Assembly (NCBI GenBank): GCA_947462875.1
Contig: CANHQJ010000002.1
Location: 248,001 to 312,000 of the forward strand
Length of the DNA stretch: 64,000 nucleotides
From: Verrucomicrobiia bacterium
Lineage (GTDB): Bacteria > Verrucomicrobiota > Verrucomicrobiia > Verrucomicrobiales > Akkermansiaceae
Reading direction: 5' to 3'
Of the stretch, positions 40,996 to 51,229 are shown piece after piece. A program made the translations under genes and the position numbers. Position 1 is the first letter of the stretch. Each line of letters opens with the position of its first letter. The notes beneath the pieces are model-generated. The model was not told the DNA's origin, made no database searches, and saw only the letters and a program-made list of their open reading frames with translations.

Positions 40996-43900
40996 ATGAA
41001 CGCCCCCACCCCCATAGCCAGAGTGCTAAAAGTTTTACTGATCAAATTTTCTAACAATTTTGCCATGAATGCTCCACTCATCCCCACAGTACAAGGATCC
41101 GCGCCCATGACACAGGTGAATTACGATACACAAAGTAGTGACGCCGCAACGGTTTCCGAGAGTCGATTCGCAACGACTTCGCTCCTCTCACGGGCGATGG
41201 CTTTTCTGACCGTGTTGCTGATCGCATTGTTCGCGAGCCCTGCCAAAGCTGACATTGAGACCCTGCCCTCCGGTACCTACATCATCCCGATGGACAATAC
41301 CCTGCAAATCGGTGGCACGTTTAATCTCAAGTCTTATGGTCTGGCCGTTCGTCTTCTGCACGCCAATGTGCCGCTCAAGTGGATCATCAATCCTTCGAAG
41401 GGTAAAGATGGTGTGGACTTCACCGCCTCGGCCTCACGGATCAAACCGACAGCCCTTGCCGCTTCGACACTTTCGTTCCGCGCTGGTCCGCTGGCGGTCT
41501 ATCCGGGTTTCGAGGCACAGGCTCTTGCCGTGATCAACGCCTACGGCAACAATGTGGCGGTATACCAATTGAACGGTGCCGCGAGTGTGCCCGTCTATTC
41601 CAATATTCTCCACAAGCCCAAAGTGGCTGTTTTCAACCAAGGCGGTAATGCCGCCATCCACACTGCCATCCTTGCGGAAGCGGGGCTTACCAGCGGCACC
41701 CACTACCAGGTTTTCACCAACGCCACGCAGATCGGTATTGACACCTGCTTCACTGTGGCTACCGAGCCGCATGCCGGCGTCGAAAAAGTTTCGGCTGCCG
41801 CGACAAGCGCATTGTTGGCATTCCTGCGCTCCGGAGGAAATTTCCTCGGACAGTGCGAAGCCGTGGAGGCCTACACCACGCGCGGGCTGCTGGCGAATTT
41901 CCAATCGAAGCAGGACCTGGGTGGAACGATGCAGTTCGATAATTTCTTCGATCCCATGGCACAGTTTCAAGGGGGCTTGAATGACGAAGGCGGCTCTGTC
42001 GTCTCTTTCAACCTCACTTCAAATCCCGGTTATCGCATCGCTTATTCCTCTGCAAATGGCAGTCGCTACAAGGCCTACGTGGGCAGGGTTACCGGTGTCA
42101 CCACTACCAACGGCGGTTGGGTGCATTACCTCGCCGGTCACAGCTATGACAAAGGTACTGGCGTCGGTGCCATCAATGGCAAACGTATGCTGCTCAACGC
42201 CGTGCTCCGTCCTTCCGACCGCCCCCCGAATTGCGGACTCTCTCTCGCCAGCGACATTGCCGTCACCAAGATTGTCAATAACAGCACGCCCCAGGTCGGC
42301 TCGACTGTGACTTTCACCATCGTCGCCATCAACAATGGTCCGCTCGGTGCCACCGGAGTTGTCGTGAATGACATTTTGCCCACCGGTCTCACTTACGTTT
42401 CCCACACCGTCTCGACAGGCACTTACACTCCCGGCACGGGTGTGTGGTCCATCGGCACGCTTGCGAATGGAGCCAGCCGGACCATGACCATCACGGCTAC
42501 GGTCACTCCCGATGCCATCCCCAGCCGCACCAACACGGCTGTGGTGTCCGGCAATGAGCCTGATTCCAATCCGAACAACAATACCGCCAGTGCCACCGTC
42601 AATCCGCTCTATGCCAACCTCGCGGTGGTGAAAACGGTAAACAACAGCACGCAGACCGTTGGCCAGAATGTGGTCTTCACGATTCTTGTGTCGAACCTCG
42701 GACCCTCGAACGCCACGGGCGTGGTGTTGAATGACTTGCTGCCTGCAGGCCTCGTCTACGTTTCTCACACCGCCAGCGCCGGTATCTACAATCCCGGCAC
42801 CGGTGTCTGGACCATTGGTTCGTTGGCGAACGGAGCCAGCCGCACGCTCACCATCACGGCCACCGTGACCTCGGCCGGTCTGCCACAGGTGACCAACGTC
42901 GCCACCATCACCGGCAATGAGTACGATCCCTTCTTGCAGAACAATACATCTCTGGTGACGGTGACACCCCAGCTCTCCGATCTTGTGGTGATCAAGACCG
43001 TGGACAACGGTGCGCAGCAAGTGGGCAGCAACGTGGTGTTCACCATCGTGGCCCGCAATGACGGCCCCACCGCGAACACGGGCGTGGTGGTCAATGACGC
43101 GCTGCCAGCCGGTTTGAACTACGTTTCCCACACGACCTCCACCGGCACCTACACCCCTGGTTCGGGTGTGTGGACCATTGGCAGTCTGTCCGTGGGCCAG
43201 CAGGAGACCCTCACCATCACCGCCACGGTGACCGGCGCGGCCGTTCCCACGGTGGTCAACACCGCCACCATCGGTGGCAACGTCTTCGACCCGAATCTCT
43301 CCAACAACACCTCCAGCATTTCGGTATCGCCCAATCTGGCTGTGGACCTCGGTATCGTGAAAACGGCCAACAACACCACGCCGTTGCTGGGTGCGAATAT
43401 CACCTTCTCGCTCGTGGTAACCAACTACGGACCGCAAAACGGCACGGGGGTCGTCGCTCAGGACTTGCTGCCCGCGGGCTTGATCTATGTCAGCCACTCC
43501 ACGGCCACTGGCACCTATACCCCCGGAACTGGCGTCTGGGCCATCGGCAATCTGGCCAACGGTGGCACTGCCACGCTCACCATTACCGCTACAGTCACCC
43601 AGGCTGCGGTGCCTAGCGTGACCAACGTCGGCATCGTTTCCGGCAATGAGTCGGATCCGAATCTTACCAACAATACCGATCCGGAAACCATCACGCCGAA
43701 TGTCGTGACGGACCTGCGCATCGTCAAAACGGTCGATAACTCGACTCCGGTGGTCGGCAACAACGTCACCTTCACCGTGGTGGTGCACAATGACGGTCCT
43801 TCGAACGCGACAGGTGTTCTCGCCTATGACTTGCTTCCTCCCGGTTTGGTCTATCTGAGCCACACGACTTCCACCGGTATTTACATCCCCATCACGGGAC

Positions 43901-44343
43901 TCTGGACCATCGGCAACATTCCCAATGGCGGCTCGCGCACCTTGACCATTACCGCTGCTACCACGTTGACCGCAGGTGCCAATGTCATCAACGTGGCCAC
44001 CGTGGAGGGGATCGAAAACGATCCGAACCTGACCAACAACGTTGACCAGGAACCCATCACCATCCGCAGCGGTGCCGACCTCCAGATCGTCAAAACGGTG
44101 AATAAAACGACTCCCAAAATCGGCGAGGTGATCACCTTCACCCTGGTTGCGACCAACAACGGACCGGAAAATGCCAACGGTGTGGTCATTACGGACGAAT
44201 TGCCCATCGGTTTCGCCAATCCGACCAATATCAGCAATGGCGGCACCTTCGCTGGCAACACCATCACCTGGCCACCCTTTAACATGGTCGTCGGGCAGTC
44301 CATCACTCTGACCCTCCAAGCCACCGTAGTTCCTGCCAACTAA
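40996..44343 (+). CDS. Giant secreted protein 1: glutamine-amidotransferase-like domain plus six DUF11 repeats
   Basis: About 1,115 residues. The hydrophobic signal core (MAFLTVLLIALFASPAKA) follows an unusually long polar N-terminus, so the true start (ATG 40996, 41065, 41107 or 41197) is uncertain. Residues about 200-330 look like a class I glutamine-amidotransferase/BPL-N fold: KPKVAVFNQGGNAAIHTAIL, then FLRSGGNFLGQCEAVEAY with a candidate nucleophile Cys287. Six DUF11 repeats follow from 42250 (for example ADLQIVKTVNKTTP and VGSNVVFTIV), each 121-122 residues. There is no sorting tail. Likely a secreted or surface adhesin-like protein; the function of the first domain is inferred. Confidence 0.8.
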   Translation: MNAPTPIARVLKVLLIKFSNNFAMNAPLIPTVQGSAPMTQVNYDTQSSDAATVSESRFATTSLLSRAMAFLTVLLIALFASPAKADIETLPSGTYIIPMDNTLQIGGTFNLKSYGLAVRLLHANVPLKWIINPSKGKDGVDFTASASRIKPTALAASTLSFRAGPLAVYPGFEAQALAVINAYGNNVAVYQLNGAASVPVYSNILHKPKVAVFNQGGNAAIHTAILAEAGLTSGTHYQVFTNATQIGIDTCFTVATEPHAGVEKVSAAATSALLAFLRSGGNFLGQCEAVEAYTTRGLLANFQSKQDLGGTMQFDNFFDPMAQFQGGLNDEGGSVVSFNLTSNPGYRIAYSSANGSRYKAYVGRVTGVTTTNGGWVHYLAGHSYDKGTGVGAINGKRMLLNAVLRPSDRPPNCGLSLASDIAVTKIVNNSTPQVGSTVTFTIVAINNGPLGATGVVVNDILPTGLTYVSHTVSTGTYTPGTGVWSIGTLANGASRTMTITATVTPDAIPSRTNTAVVSGNEPDSNPNNNTASATVNPLYANLAVVKTVNNSTQTVGQNVVFTILVSNLGPSNATGVVLNDLLPAGLVYVSHTASAGIYNPGTGVWTIGSLANGASRTLTITATVTSAGLPQVTNVATITGNEYDPFLQNNTSLVTVTPQLSDLVVIKTVDNGAQQVGSNVVFTIVARNDGPTANTGVVVNDALPAGLNYVSHTTSTGTYTPGSGVWTIGSLSVGQQETLTITATVTGAAVPTVVNTATIGGNVFDPNLSNNTSSISVSPNLAVDLGIVKTANNTTPLLGANITFSLVVTNYGPQNGTGVVAQDLLPAGLIYVSHSTATGTYTPGTGVWAIGNLANGGTATLTITATVTQAAVPSVTNVGIVSGNESDPNLTNNTDPETITPNVVTDLRIVKTVDNSTPVVGNNVTFTVVVHNDGPSNATGVLAYDLLPPGLVYLSHTTSTGIYIPITGLWTIGNIPNGGSRTLTITAATTLTAGANVINVATVEGIENDPNLTNNVDQEPITIRSGADLQIVKTVNKTTPKIGEVITFTLVATNNGPENANGVVITDELPIGFANPTNISNGGTFAGNTITWPPFNMVVGQSITLTLQATVVPAN
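42250..44343 (+). repeat. Tandem DUF11 repeats (six units)
   Basis: Units start at 42250, 42613, 42976, 43342, 43708 and 44074, a period of 363-366 bases that keeps frame. Each has the pattern xDLxIVKTVNNSTPxVG, a GPxNATGVVVxDxLPxGLxYVSHT block, WxIGxLANG and LTITATVT. The DNA copies have diverged clearly, so the array is not a very recent expansion. Confidence 0.9.
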
Positions 44344-44390
44344 GCCCCGAGTTTTTCCCATATTTTTTGCACCAATCCATCCCCACCACC

Positions 44391-47300
44391 ATGAACTCTC
44401 ATTTAGCTCGTGCCCCTCATACCAAGAACCTCCCTCCCGTTCTTGCCGCTGTGCTACGCACCGTCTCACCATTGCGCAAGTGGCTTTCCACGCCTCTGGC
44501 CGTACTAAGCATGCTGTTTTTTGTGGGCTCCCAGGCACAGGCGCTCATCACGCATGTGGATAGCAAAACCGCTATCGTTACCGGTCCGGACACCATCACC
44601 ATTACCAAGCCGACTGGTCTTCAGGTGGGGGACTTGATGATCGCCAACATCAATATCAGAGAGGGGGCCACGACCCCTAGTCCGATGCCGACAGGGTGGG
44701 TGACACGCCTAACATACAATCACGCCACGCCTAACAGATTTGTTTGGATCGGTTATAAAGTGGCCGTCGCCGCCGATCTCTCCGCTACGAATTATTCTTT
44801 CAACTTTGCCGGAACATCGGATCTTGCAGGCGGTATTACGGCTTTCCGCGGTGTTGATGTGGCATCGTCAAACGGTGGCATTCAGGTGACGGGTACACCG
44901 TATGCTGCCGATGACGGCAATCCATTGGCTCCATCATCCATCACCACCCTCAGCGCAAACTCCATGGTGGTGTTCTTGGGACAGGTGCAGGCGATCAACT
45001 TCAACGTTTCAAACTGGTTATTGGGTGGCTCGACGGGGAGCGTCATGACGCAGCTTTACCAGGTCAACCCGACAAGTATCGCAGGTGTCGGCGCTGCGGC
45101 TTTGATCAAAACGACGGCAGGTGCCACGGGATCTGGTTACAAGCTCACGGCGAATGGCCGCAAGGCGGGTGTTTTATTGGCCTTGAAAGAGGGATGCACT
45201 GGCACCACGGGAGGTGATACCGTCGTCTGCGCGGGCAGCACGGCCAACGTCACGCCTGCCACGGGCGGAACCTGGAGCAGCAGTAACTCGGCTGTCGCCA
45301 CTGTCACGAATGGCGGCGTTGTGACTGGTGTCAGCGGTGGCACGGTGACCCTGACCTTTACCGAGACATCCACGGGCTGCCAATACACGCGCACCATGAC
45401 AGTGAATCCGAGGCCTGTGCTGGGTGGTGGGACACTGGGAACGGGCACGAACTCCGTGAATTATGAAATCTACAATAGCGCTCCCGCAGGCGACACCGTG
45501 GACAATATCCCCACGACGGGTGCCTCAAGCACGGGAACGGTTGCTACCATTGGTGTTGCTTCGGTAAGCACTCCAGTTTCGTATCGCTACACGGGCTTTA
45601 TCAATATCGCCACCTCGGGTAGTTACACTTTTTACACAAATTCCGATGATGGCAGCAAGCTTTTCATCAACGGCTCACTGGTAGTGAATAATGATGGTGC
45701 TCATGCGCCGCAAGAAGTGTCAGGCACCGTTTCCCTGTCTCCAGGTTGGTATCCGATTACGGTTCTGTTTTTTAACAACGTGGGTAACGGAACGTTGTCC
45801 GCATCCTATCAGGGACCATCGATTGCCAAGCAGGCTATCCCCTCGAGCATTCTGAGCGCCACGCAGCCTTCGAGCGCCGGTCTCTCTCTCTGTGCTGGAG
45901 CTACCGCCAACGTCACGCCCTCCACGGGCGGCACATGGTCCAGCAGCAACAACGCCATTGCCACTGTCACCAATGCCGGTGTCGTCAGTGGTGTCGCAGC
46001 GGGTTCGGCTACGCTCACCTTTACCGATACTGTGACCGGTTGCAGCAATACGATGACTGTCACCGTCACCGCGGGTCCCTCGCTCGGTGGTGCGACTTCC
46101 ACATGCGTCGGCCAAACGGCCAATGTGACTCCCAACACGGGTGGCACTTGGACGAGCAGCAACAATGCGATTGCCACGGTAACGAATGGCGGCGTGGTAT
46201 CCGGTGTAAGCGCTGGCACGGTGACCCTCACCTTCACCAACACATCCACGGGATGCATCAGCACAGCCAGCTTCACCGTCACCGCTCCGCCCACACTTGG
46301 TGGTGCTTCGGTTGTCTGCCCCGGCCAGACCGCCAATGTCACTCCGGCCACGGGCGGCACCTGGGCCAGCAGCAATCCCGCCATCGCCACTGTGACCAAC
46401 GGCGGCGTTGTGACTGGCGTTAGCGCTGGCACGGTAACCTTGACCTTTACCAATACCACAACGGGATGCTCGAACACTCGCAGCTTCACGGTCAATGCAC
46501 AGGTTGCGCTCGGCGGTGCCAGTTCCACTTGCGTAGGAACCGCAGCGCTGGTCACGCCCAATGTCGGCGGCACATGGGCCAGTAGCAATCCTGCCATAGC
46601 GACAGTCACCAATGGTGGCGTGGTCACCGGTGTCAGTGGTGGCTCGGTCACCCTCAGCTTCACGAACGCGACCACTGGTTGCGTTTCCACCAAGCCATTC
46701 TCTGTCAGCGTCCCCTTCGGCGGCGGCGGCGGTTCCGGCATCGGCGGCGCCACGACGGTTTGCGCCGGTTTCCAAGCCAATGTGACTCCCGCCACGGGTG
46801 GCATCTGGACCACCAGTGATCCCTCCATCGCTACGGTGACGAATGCCGGTGTGGTCACGGGCTTCAGCCCGGGCGTAGTGGTGCTGACCTACACGGAAAC
46901 TCTCTCCGGTTGCGTATCCACAGTGGATTTCACCGTTTACCCGAACGTGACGGCCGGTGGTGCCAACTCGGTTTGCCAAGGCGCGATCGCGAATGTCACT
47001 CCCACCACGAGCGGCACCTGGGTCAGCAGTGACCCCGCCATCGCATTCATCAACAATTCCGGTTTTGTCACCGGTCTTCAGCCCGGCACGGTGACCCTCA
47101 CCTTCACCTCGCTCGGAGGTTGCACGACTTCGAAATCGTTTACCGTTCATCCCAAGCCGATCGCTCTGGGTGCCGCTGCCGTGCAAGTGGGCCAGACGGC
47201 CAATGTGACCCCCGATGCCGGAGGCACATGGACCAGCAGCAATCCCGCCGTGGCCACCGTCACAAATGCCGGTCTGGTCACCGGTTTGACAGAAGGTTCC

Positions 47301-50300
47301 GTCACCCTCACGTTCACCGATTCGGTCACCGGTTGCTCCGGCACCAAGTCGCTCACGGTCATCGACCCCGGTTTCTACAAAAACCAATCCTTCACCGATA
47401 GCGGTGACAAGGTGGACCCCGATCCGGAAAACAACGATGATCCGGAAGTGGTTTATCCGCAGAGCTTCACGGCTCTCATTGTGACGGTGTTCCAGGACCT
47501 GGACGGCGACACCGATGGCGACCAGCCGGTCAATGCCGTTACCATCACCGTCCGCGATAGCCAAGGCACTGTTGTCGCGGTCGTGACCACGGGTGTCGAT
47601 GGTTCCTATACCTTCAACGACCTGCCTCCCGGTTTCTACACGGTCACACAAACGGTGCCTAACGGCAACTTCACCTACAACACGAATCCTGAGTCCGTAT
47701 CGGTCGTGGAAAATGACACGGTGCGTGTGGACTTCGTGAACTCGCAGCTCGGTCAAATTTCCGGCACCATCCTCGCCGATGCGGGCGATGAGCCGATGCC
47801 CAATGTCCTGGTGAGCCTGCTCGATCAAAACGGCAACCCCGTGCTGGATAGCAACAGCCAGCCCATCACCACCACCACCAACAGCGGTGGTTTCTACCTT
47901 TTCGACCGTGTGCCTCCCGGCACCTACCAAGTCCAACAAACGGTTCCCAGCGGCTACACCGCTGTGGACGATGTGGACGGCGGCAATCTCACCAAGAACG
48001 GCGATATCACCCCGATTGTCATTCTGCCCGGCACGGTCATCACCAATCAGGACTTTGTGAACTTCCTGCCTGGCAGCATCACCGGTAACGTCTCCATCGA
48101 TACCGATATCAACCTCACCGGAGATGTGCCCCACGTCGGCGTCTCCGTCTCGCTCTTCCGCCCTGGTTTTGGTCCGGATGGCATCGCCGGCAATACCGAT
48201 GACAACAACGCTCTCAGCTCCCAGCTCACGGATGCATCAGGAAATTTCAGCTTCACCAATCTCACTCCTGGCGACTATCGCGTCGGACAAACGGTTCCCT
48301 CCGGTTACACGGCGGTGGCTGACAGCGATGGTGGCAGCTTAACCGTCGTGGGCGATGTGAACGTGCTCTCGGTGGCAGCCGGTCAGAATGAAATCGCCAA
48401 CTTTGTCAACCAACCACAGACCGACATCGCTGTGATCAAGACTGTCAACAACAGCACTCCCGTGGTCGGCACGAACGTCACTTTCACCGTGGTGGTCACC
48501 AACAACGGTCCGCAAAATGCCGCTGATGTGAAAGTGGATGATGTCGCCCTCGGGATGCTCTACGTGAGCAGCTCTGCCACCAAGGGCTCCTTCGCCAACG
48601 ATCCGGGTGCGCCGTCCAACACGTTTTCGGGTCTTTGGACGGTAGGTGCCCTGAATGTGGGAGAGTCCGCGACTCTCACCGTCGTGGCCACCGTGACACC
48701 AAACGCCATCGTCAGCACTTACAACAACTACGTCAACGCCTATTCGGAACTGGGTGATCCGAACCTCACCAACAACGAGGACGATGTCACGCTCAACCCG
48801 ATTCTCGGCACCATCAGCGGCACGGTGCGCCGCGATACCACCGGTGATAACTTGGGCGATGTCGTCGTGCCAGGAGTCGCAGTCGCTCTTTTGTATCAGA
48901 ACGGCACCCCCGTTCTCGGAGCGAACAACCTGCCTCTCACTGCGGTAACTGATCCCAGTGGCAACTACAGCTTTACCGGTTTGCCTCCCGGCAGCTATCG
49001 TGTGGTGGAAACCGTGCCCACTGGTGATGTGGCCGTCAACGACGTGGATGGAGGAAACAAAGCCATCAACGGTGACGTGACTCCGATTGCCCTCGCCGCA
49101 GGCCAAACCATCGCCAACCAGAACTTTGTCATCGCTCAAGTAGGCAGCATTGCCGGTACCATCACCAATGACACCACCGGCGACGCGGTGGGTGACAGCC
49201 CATTGTCCGGTGTGGTTGTGGTTCTCTTGCAGACCAATGGCAACCCGGTGCTCGATGGCAACGGCGACCCGATTACCACCACGACCAATGCTTCGGGCAA
49301 CTACCTCTTTGCGAACCTTCCCCCTGGCAACTACCGCGTTGCCCACGTGCCACCGGGCGGATTGACCGCAGTGGACGATGTCGATGGCGGCCTGCTCACC
49401 ATCAACGGTGACATCACCCCCATCACGGTTCTGCCCGGCTCAAACGTGACTGGTCAAAACTTCGTGGATTCCGCCCTCGGGACGATCAGCGGCGATGTGC
49501 TCGCGGATGCTGACAATGATGGGGATGGCGATTCCGGCATCTCCGGCGTCACGGTCGCCCTGGTGAACAGCAGCAATGTCACGGTCGCCACCACCACGAC
49601 CAACAGTCTTGGCGGATACATCTTCAGCAATGTTCCTCCCGGCGTCTACACCGTGGTGGAAACACAACCGGCGGGCTATACCAGCGTGTCCGACGTGGAC
49701 GGCGGCAACCTCAACATCAACGGCGATGTGACTCCCATCACGTTGCTGCCCGGAGGCAATGTGACCAACCAGAACTTCGTGGAAATTCTCAATGCCACCA
49801 TCACTGGTATCGTCCAAGCTGATACGAACAATGATGACACGGGCGACACGCCGCTTTCCGGAGTTACCGTTACCCTGCGCGATGGCAGCAACAACGTGGT
49901 CGCCACCACCACGACAGCTCCGAACGGCACCTTCAGTTTCCTCAATGTCGTCCCCGGAACTTACACCGTCGTCGAGACGAACCCAAGCGGTTATGCTTCG
50001 CTTACGCCCGACACCGTGCCCGTGACGCTACTGCCTGGCGGAAGTGCCTTCGTTCCCTTCGTCGATGAGCAACTGGGCAGCATCAGCGGTATCGTGAATG
50101 CCGACACCAACGGGGACAACACCGGTGACACCGTTCTTCCGGGAGTAACCGTAACGTTGCGTGACGGCGGCAACAATGTGATCGCCACCACCACCACCGA
50201 TTCTAACGGATACTACAATTTCCCGAATTTGCCACCGGGTAGCTACACCGTGGTAGAGACCGATCTGCCGAATTACATTTCGCTGACACCGAACAGTGTC

Positions 50301-51185
50301 CCGGTATCGCTGGCTTCGGGCGAAAACGAAATTGTCAACTTCACCGATGCGCAGTTCGCCTCGATCACGGGCAATGTCTTCAACGACACCAACCGACTGA
50401 CCGACGGAATTGTGAACGGCACCGGCACGAATGCGGGCGGCATTTACATCAATCTGGTCAATCCGATCACGAACCTGGTGATCGCAAGCATCCCCGTGAA
50501 TGTGGATGGCACCTACAGCTTCACACAAGCGAACGGTGTGCAGATCAACAGCAACTACGTTCTGATCCTCACACCCGCACAGGTGACCGTCGGCAATGCC
50601 TTGACCACCTCCACGCTGCCCACGCCATGGCTGAGCACGGGTGAAAACCTGGGCGCTGGTGCCGGCAATGACGGAGTTGTCAATGGCAAGCTCTCCGTAT
50701 CGACCACGGTAGGTGCCCTGACCCAGGCGAACTTCGGAATTGTCGAAGTGCCGGACGTGACTCCCGTCATCACCGCCCAACCGAACGTGATGAACGGTCC
50801 CACCGACTTCAACATCCGCGTGCAGGTCATCGAACTCAATCAGGTGAATACCGAAGGGACGATTGTGGTGCGCATTCCGAAAGACACCCGTTGGACGCTG
50901 CGCGAGCCGTATGATCCGAACCTGGCAATCCTCGACGGTGTGCCGATGGAAAACAACAAGTGGGCTTACACGCAAAATGCGACCCACCACATCTTCACGA
51001 CGGTCAATCCATCCATCGTGATTCCCGGAGGCGACTTCTCCTACTTCGGCATCAAGGCCCGCTGGTCCACGGTGGCGCAGGAGGGGATTTACACCATCAC
51101 ATCGCAGATTGATTCCGGTTCGGGCAATGAAAACCGCATTGATAACAATTCTGATGCAGAAAAACTTGACTTTTTTGATAACTAA
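44391..51185 (+). CDS. Giant secreted protein 2: Ig-like repeats, PA14, SdrD/Cna-B repeats
   Basis: 2,264 residues from ATG 44391. A long signal peptide of about 51 residues ends SQAQA. Next comes a jelly-roll-like domain (to about 45,195), one Ig-like repeat (VCAGSTANVTPATGGTW), a PA14-like domain (SGSYTFYTNSDDGSKLFING, about 45,420-45,870), then seven more Ig-like repeats of about 70 residues. After these are nine SdrD/Cna-B-type domains (TISGTV ... PPGSYRVVETVP) interrupted by one DUF11 repeat near 48,420. A unique C-terminal domain of about 150 residues has no LPxTG, PEP-CTERM or T9SS-type tail. No catalytic domain is seen; adhesion or matrix function is likely. It starts 47 bases after giant protein 1. 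Confidence 0.83.
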   Translation: MNSHLARAPHTKNLPPVLAAVLRTVSPLRKWLSTPLAVLSMLFFVGSQAQALITHVDSKTAIVTGPDTITITKPTGLQVGDLMIANINIREGATTPSPMPTGWVTRLTYNHATPNRFVWIGYKVAVAADLSATNYSFNFAGTSDLAGGITAFRGVDVASSNGGIQVTGTPYAADDGNPLAPSSITTLSANSMVVFLGQVQAINFNVSNWLLGGSTGSVMTQLYQVNPTSIAGVGAAALIKTTAGATGSGYKLTANGRKAGVLLALKEGCTGTTGGDTVVCAGSTANVTPATGGTWSSSNSAVATVTNGGVVTGVSGGTVTLTFTETSTGCQYTRTMTVNPRPVLGGGTLGTGTNSVNYEIYNSAPAGDTVDNIPTTGASSTGTVATIGVASVSTPVSYRYTGFINIATSGSYTFYTNSDDGSKLFINGSLVVNNDGAHAPQEVSGTVSLSPGWYPITVLFFNNVGNGTLSASYQGPSIAKQAIPSSILSATQPSSAGLSLCAGATANVTPSTGGTWSSSNNAIATVTNAGVVSGVAAGSATLTFTDTVTGCSNTMTVTVTAGPSLGGATSTCVGQTANVTPNTGGTWTSSNNAIATVTNGGVVSGVSAGTVTLTFTNTSTGCISTASFTVTAPPTLGGASVVCPGQTANVTPATGGTWASSNPAIATVTNGGVVTGVSAGTVTLTFTNTTTGCSNTRSFTVNAQVALGGASSTCVGTAALVTPNVGGTWASSNPAIATVTNGGVVTGVSGGSVTLSFTNATTGCVSTKPFSVSVPFGGGGGSGIGGATTVCAGFQANVTPATGGIWTTSDPSIATVTNAGVVTGFSPGVVVLTYTETLSGCVSTVDFTVYPNVTAGGANSVCQGAIANVTPTTSGTWVSSDPAIAFINNSGFVTGLQPGTVTLTFTSLGGCTTSKSFTVHPKPIALGAAAVQVGQTANVTPDAGGTWTSSNPAVATVTNAGLVTGLTEGSVTLTFTDSVTGCSGTKSLTVIDPGFYKNQSFTDSGDKVDPDPENNDDPEVVYPQSFTALIVTVFQDLDGDTDGDQPVNAVTITVRDSQGTVVAVVTTGVDGSYTFNDLPPGFYTVTQTVPNGNFTYNTNPESVSVVENDTVRVDFVNSQLGQISGTILADAGDEPMPNVLVSLLDQNGNPVLDSNSQPITTTTNSGGFYLFDRVPPGTYQVQQTVPSGYTAVDDVDGGNLTKNGDITPIVILPGTVITNQDFVNFLPGSITGNVSIDTDINLTGDVPHVGVSVSLFRPGFGPDGIAGNTDDNNALSSQLTDASGNFSFTNLTPGDYRVGQTVPSGYTAVADSDGGSLTVVGDVNVLSVAAGQNEIANFVNQPQTDIAVIKTVNNSTPVVGTNVTFTVVVTNNGPQNAADVKVDDVALGMLYVSSSATKGSFANDPGAPSNTFSGLWTVGALNVGESATLTVVATVTPNAIVSTYNNYVNAYSELGDPNLTNNEDDVTLNPILGTISGTVRRDTTGDNLGDVVVPGVAVALLYQNGTPVLGANNLPLTAVTDPSGNYSFTGLPPGSYRVVETVPTGDVAVNDVDGGNKAINGDVTPIALAAGQTIANQNFVIAQVGSIAGTITNDTTGDAVGDSPLSGVVVVLLQTNGNPVLDGNGDPITTTTNASGNYLFANLPPGNYRVAHVPPGGLTAVDDVDGGLLTINGDITPITVLPGSNVTGQNFVDSALGTISGDVLADADNDGDGDSGISGVTVALVNSSNVTVATTTTNSLGGYIFSNVPPGVYTVVETQPAGYTSVSDVDGGNLNINGDVTPITLLPGGNVTNQNFVEILNATITGIVQADTNNDDTGDTPLSGVTVTLRDGSNNVVATTTTAPNGTFSFLNVVPGTYTVVETNPSGYASLTPDTVPVTLLPGGSAFVPFVDEQLGSISGIVNADTNGDNTGDTVLPGVTVTLRDGGNNVIATTTTDSNGYYNFPNLPPGSYTVVETDLPNYISLTPNSVPVSLASGENEIVNFTDAQFASITGNVFNDTNRLTDGIVNGTGTNAGGIYINLVNPITNLVIASIPVNVDGTYSFTQANGVQINSNYVLILTPAQVTVGNALTTSTLPTPWLSTGENLGAGAGNDGVVNGKLSVSTTVGALTQANFGIVEVPDVTPVITAQPNVMNGPTDFNIRVQVIELNQVNTEGTIVVRIPKDTRWTLREPYDPNLAILDGVPMENNKWAYTQNATHHIFTTVNPSIVIPGGDFSYFGIKARWSTVAQEGIYTITSQIDSGSGNENRIDNNSDAEKLDFFDN
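45205..47375 (+). repeat. Ig-like (BIG2-type) repeats split by a PA14 domain
   Basis: Eight copies of about 210 bases (70 residues) with the pattern VCxGxTANVTPxTGGTWxSSN, AIATVTNGGVVTGVSxGTVTLTFTxTxTGC. The first lies at about 45,205. The other seven start near 45,886, 46,096, 46,306, 46,519, 46,746, 46,960 and 47,173, after the PA14 domain. Confidence 0.85.
47470..50740 (+). repeat. SdrD/Cna-B-type repeat array
   Basis: Nine related domains of about 90-115 residues, starting near 47,470, 47,751, 48,069, 48,806, 49,141, 49,479, 49,792, 50,071 and 50,356. One DUF11 unit (about 48,418-48,805) is inserted between the third and fourth. Typical blocks: GTISGxVxxDTxGDNxGD, GVxVxLLxxNGxPVL, SGNYxFxNLPPGxYRV and VDGGNxxxNGDVTPI. 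Confidence 0.85.
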
Positions 51186-51229
51186 TCACATCCTCCCCAA
51201 CATCAACCGCTAACGATCAATAGTTTCTC

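Noticed and set aside
42019-44538. Long open frame on the minus strand inside giant protein 1 (839 codons), and similar ones opposite giant proteins 2-4.
   Set aside because: They mirror the repeats of the plus-strand genes, have low-complexity translations and no domain, and arise from the GC-rich codon use. The plus-strand frames have signal peptides and recognised domains.
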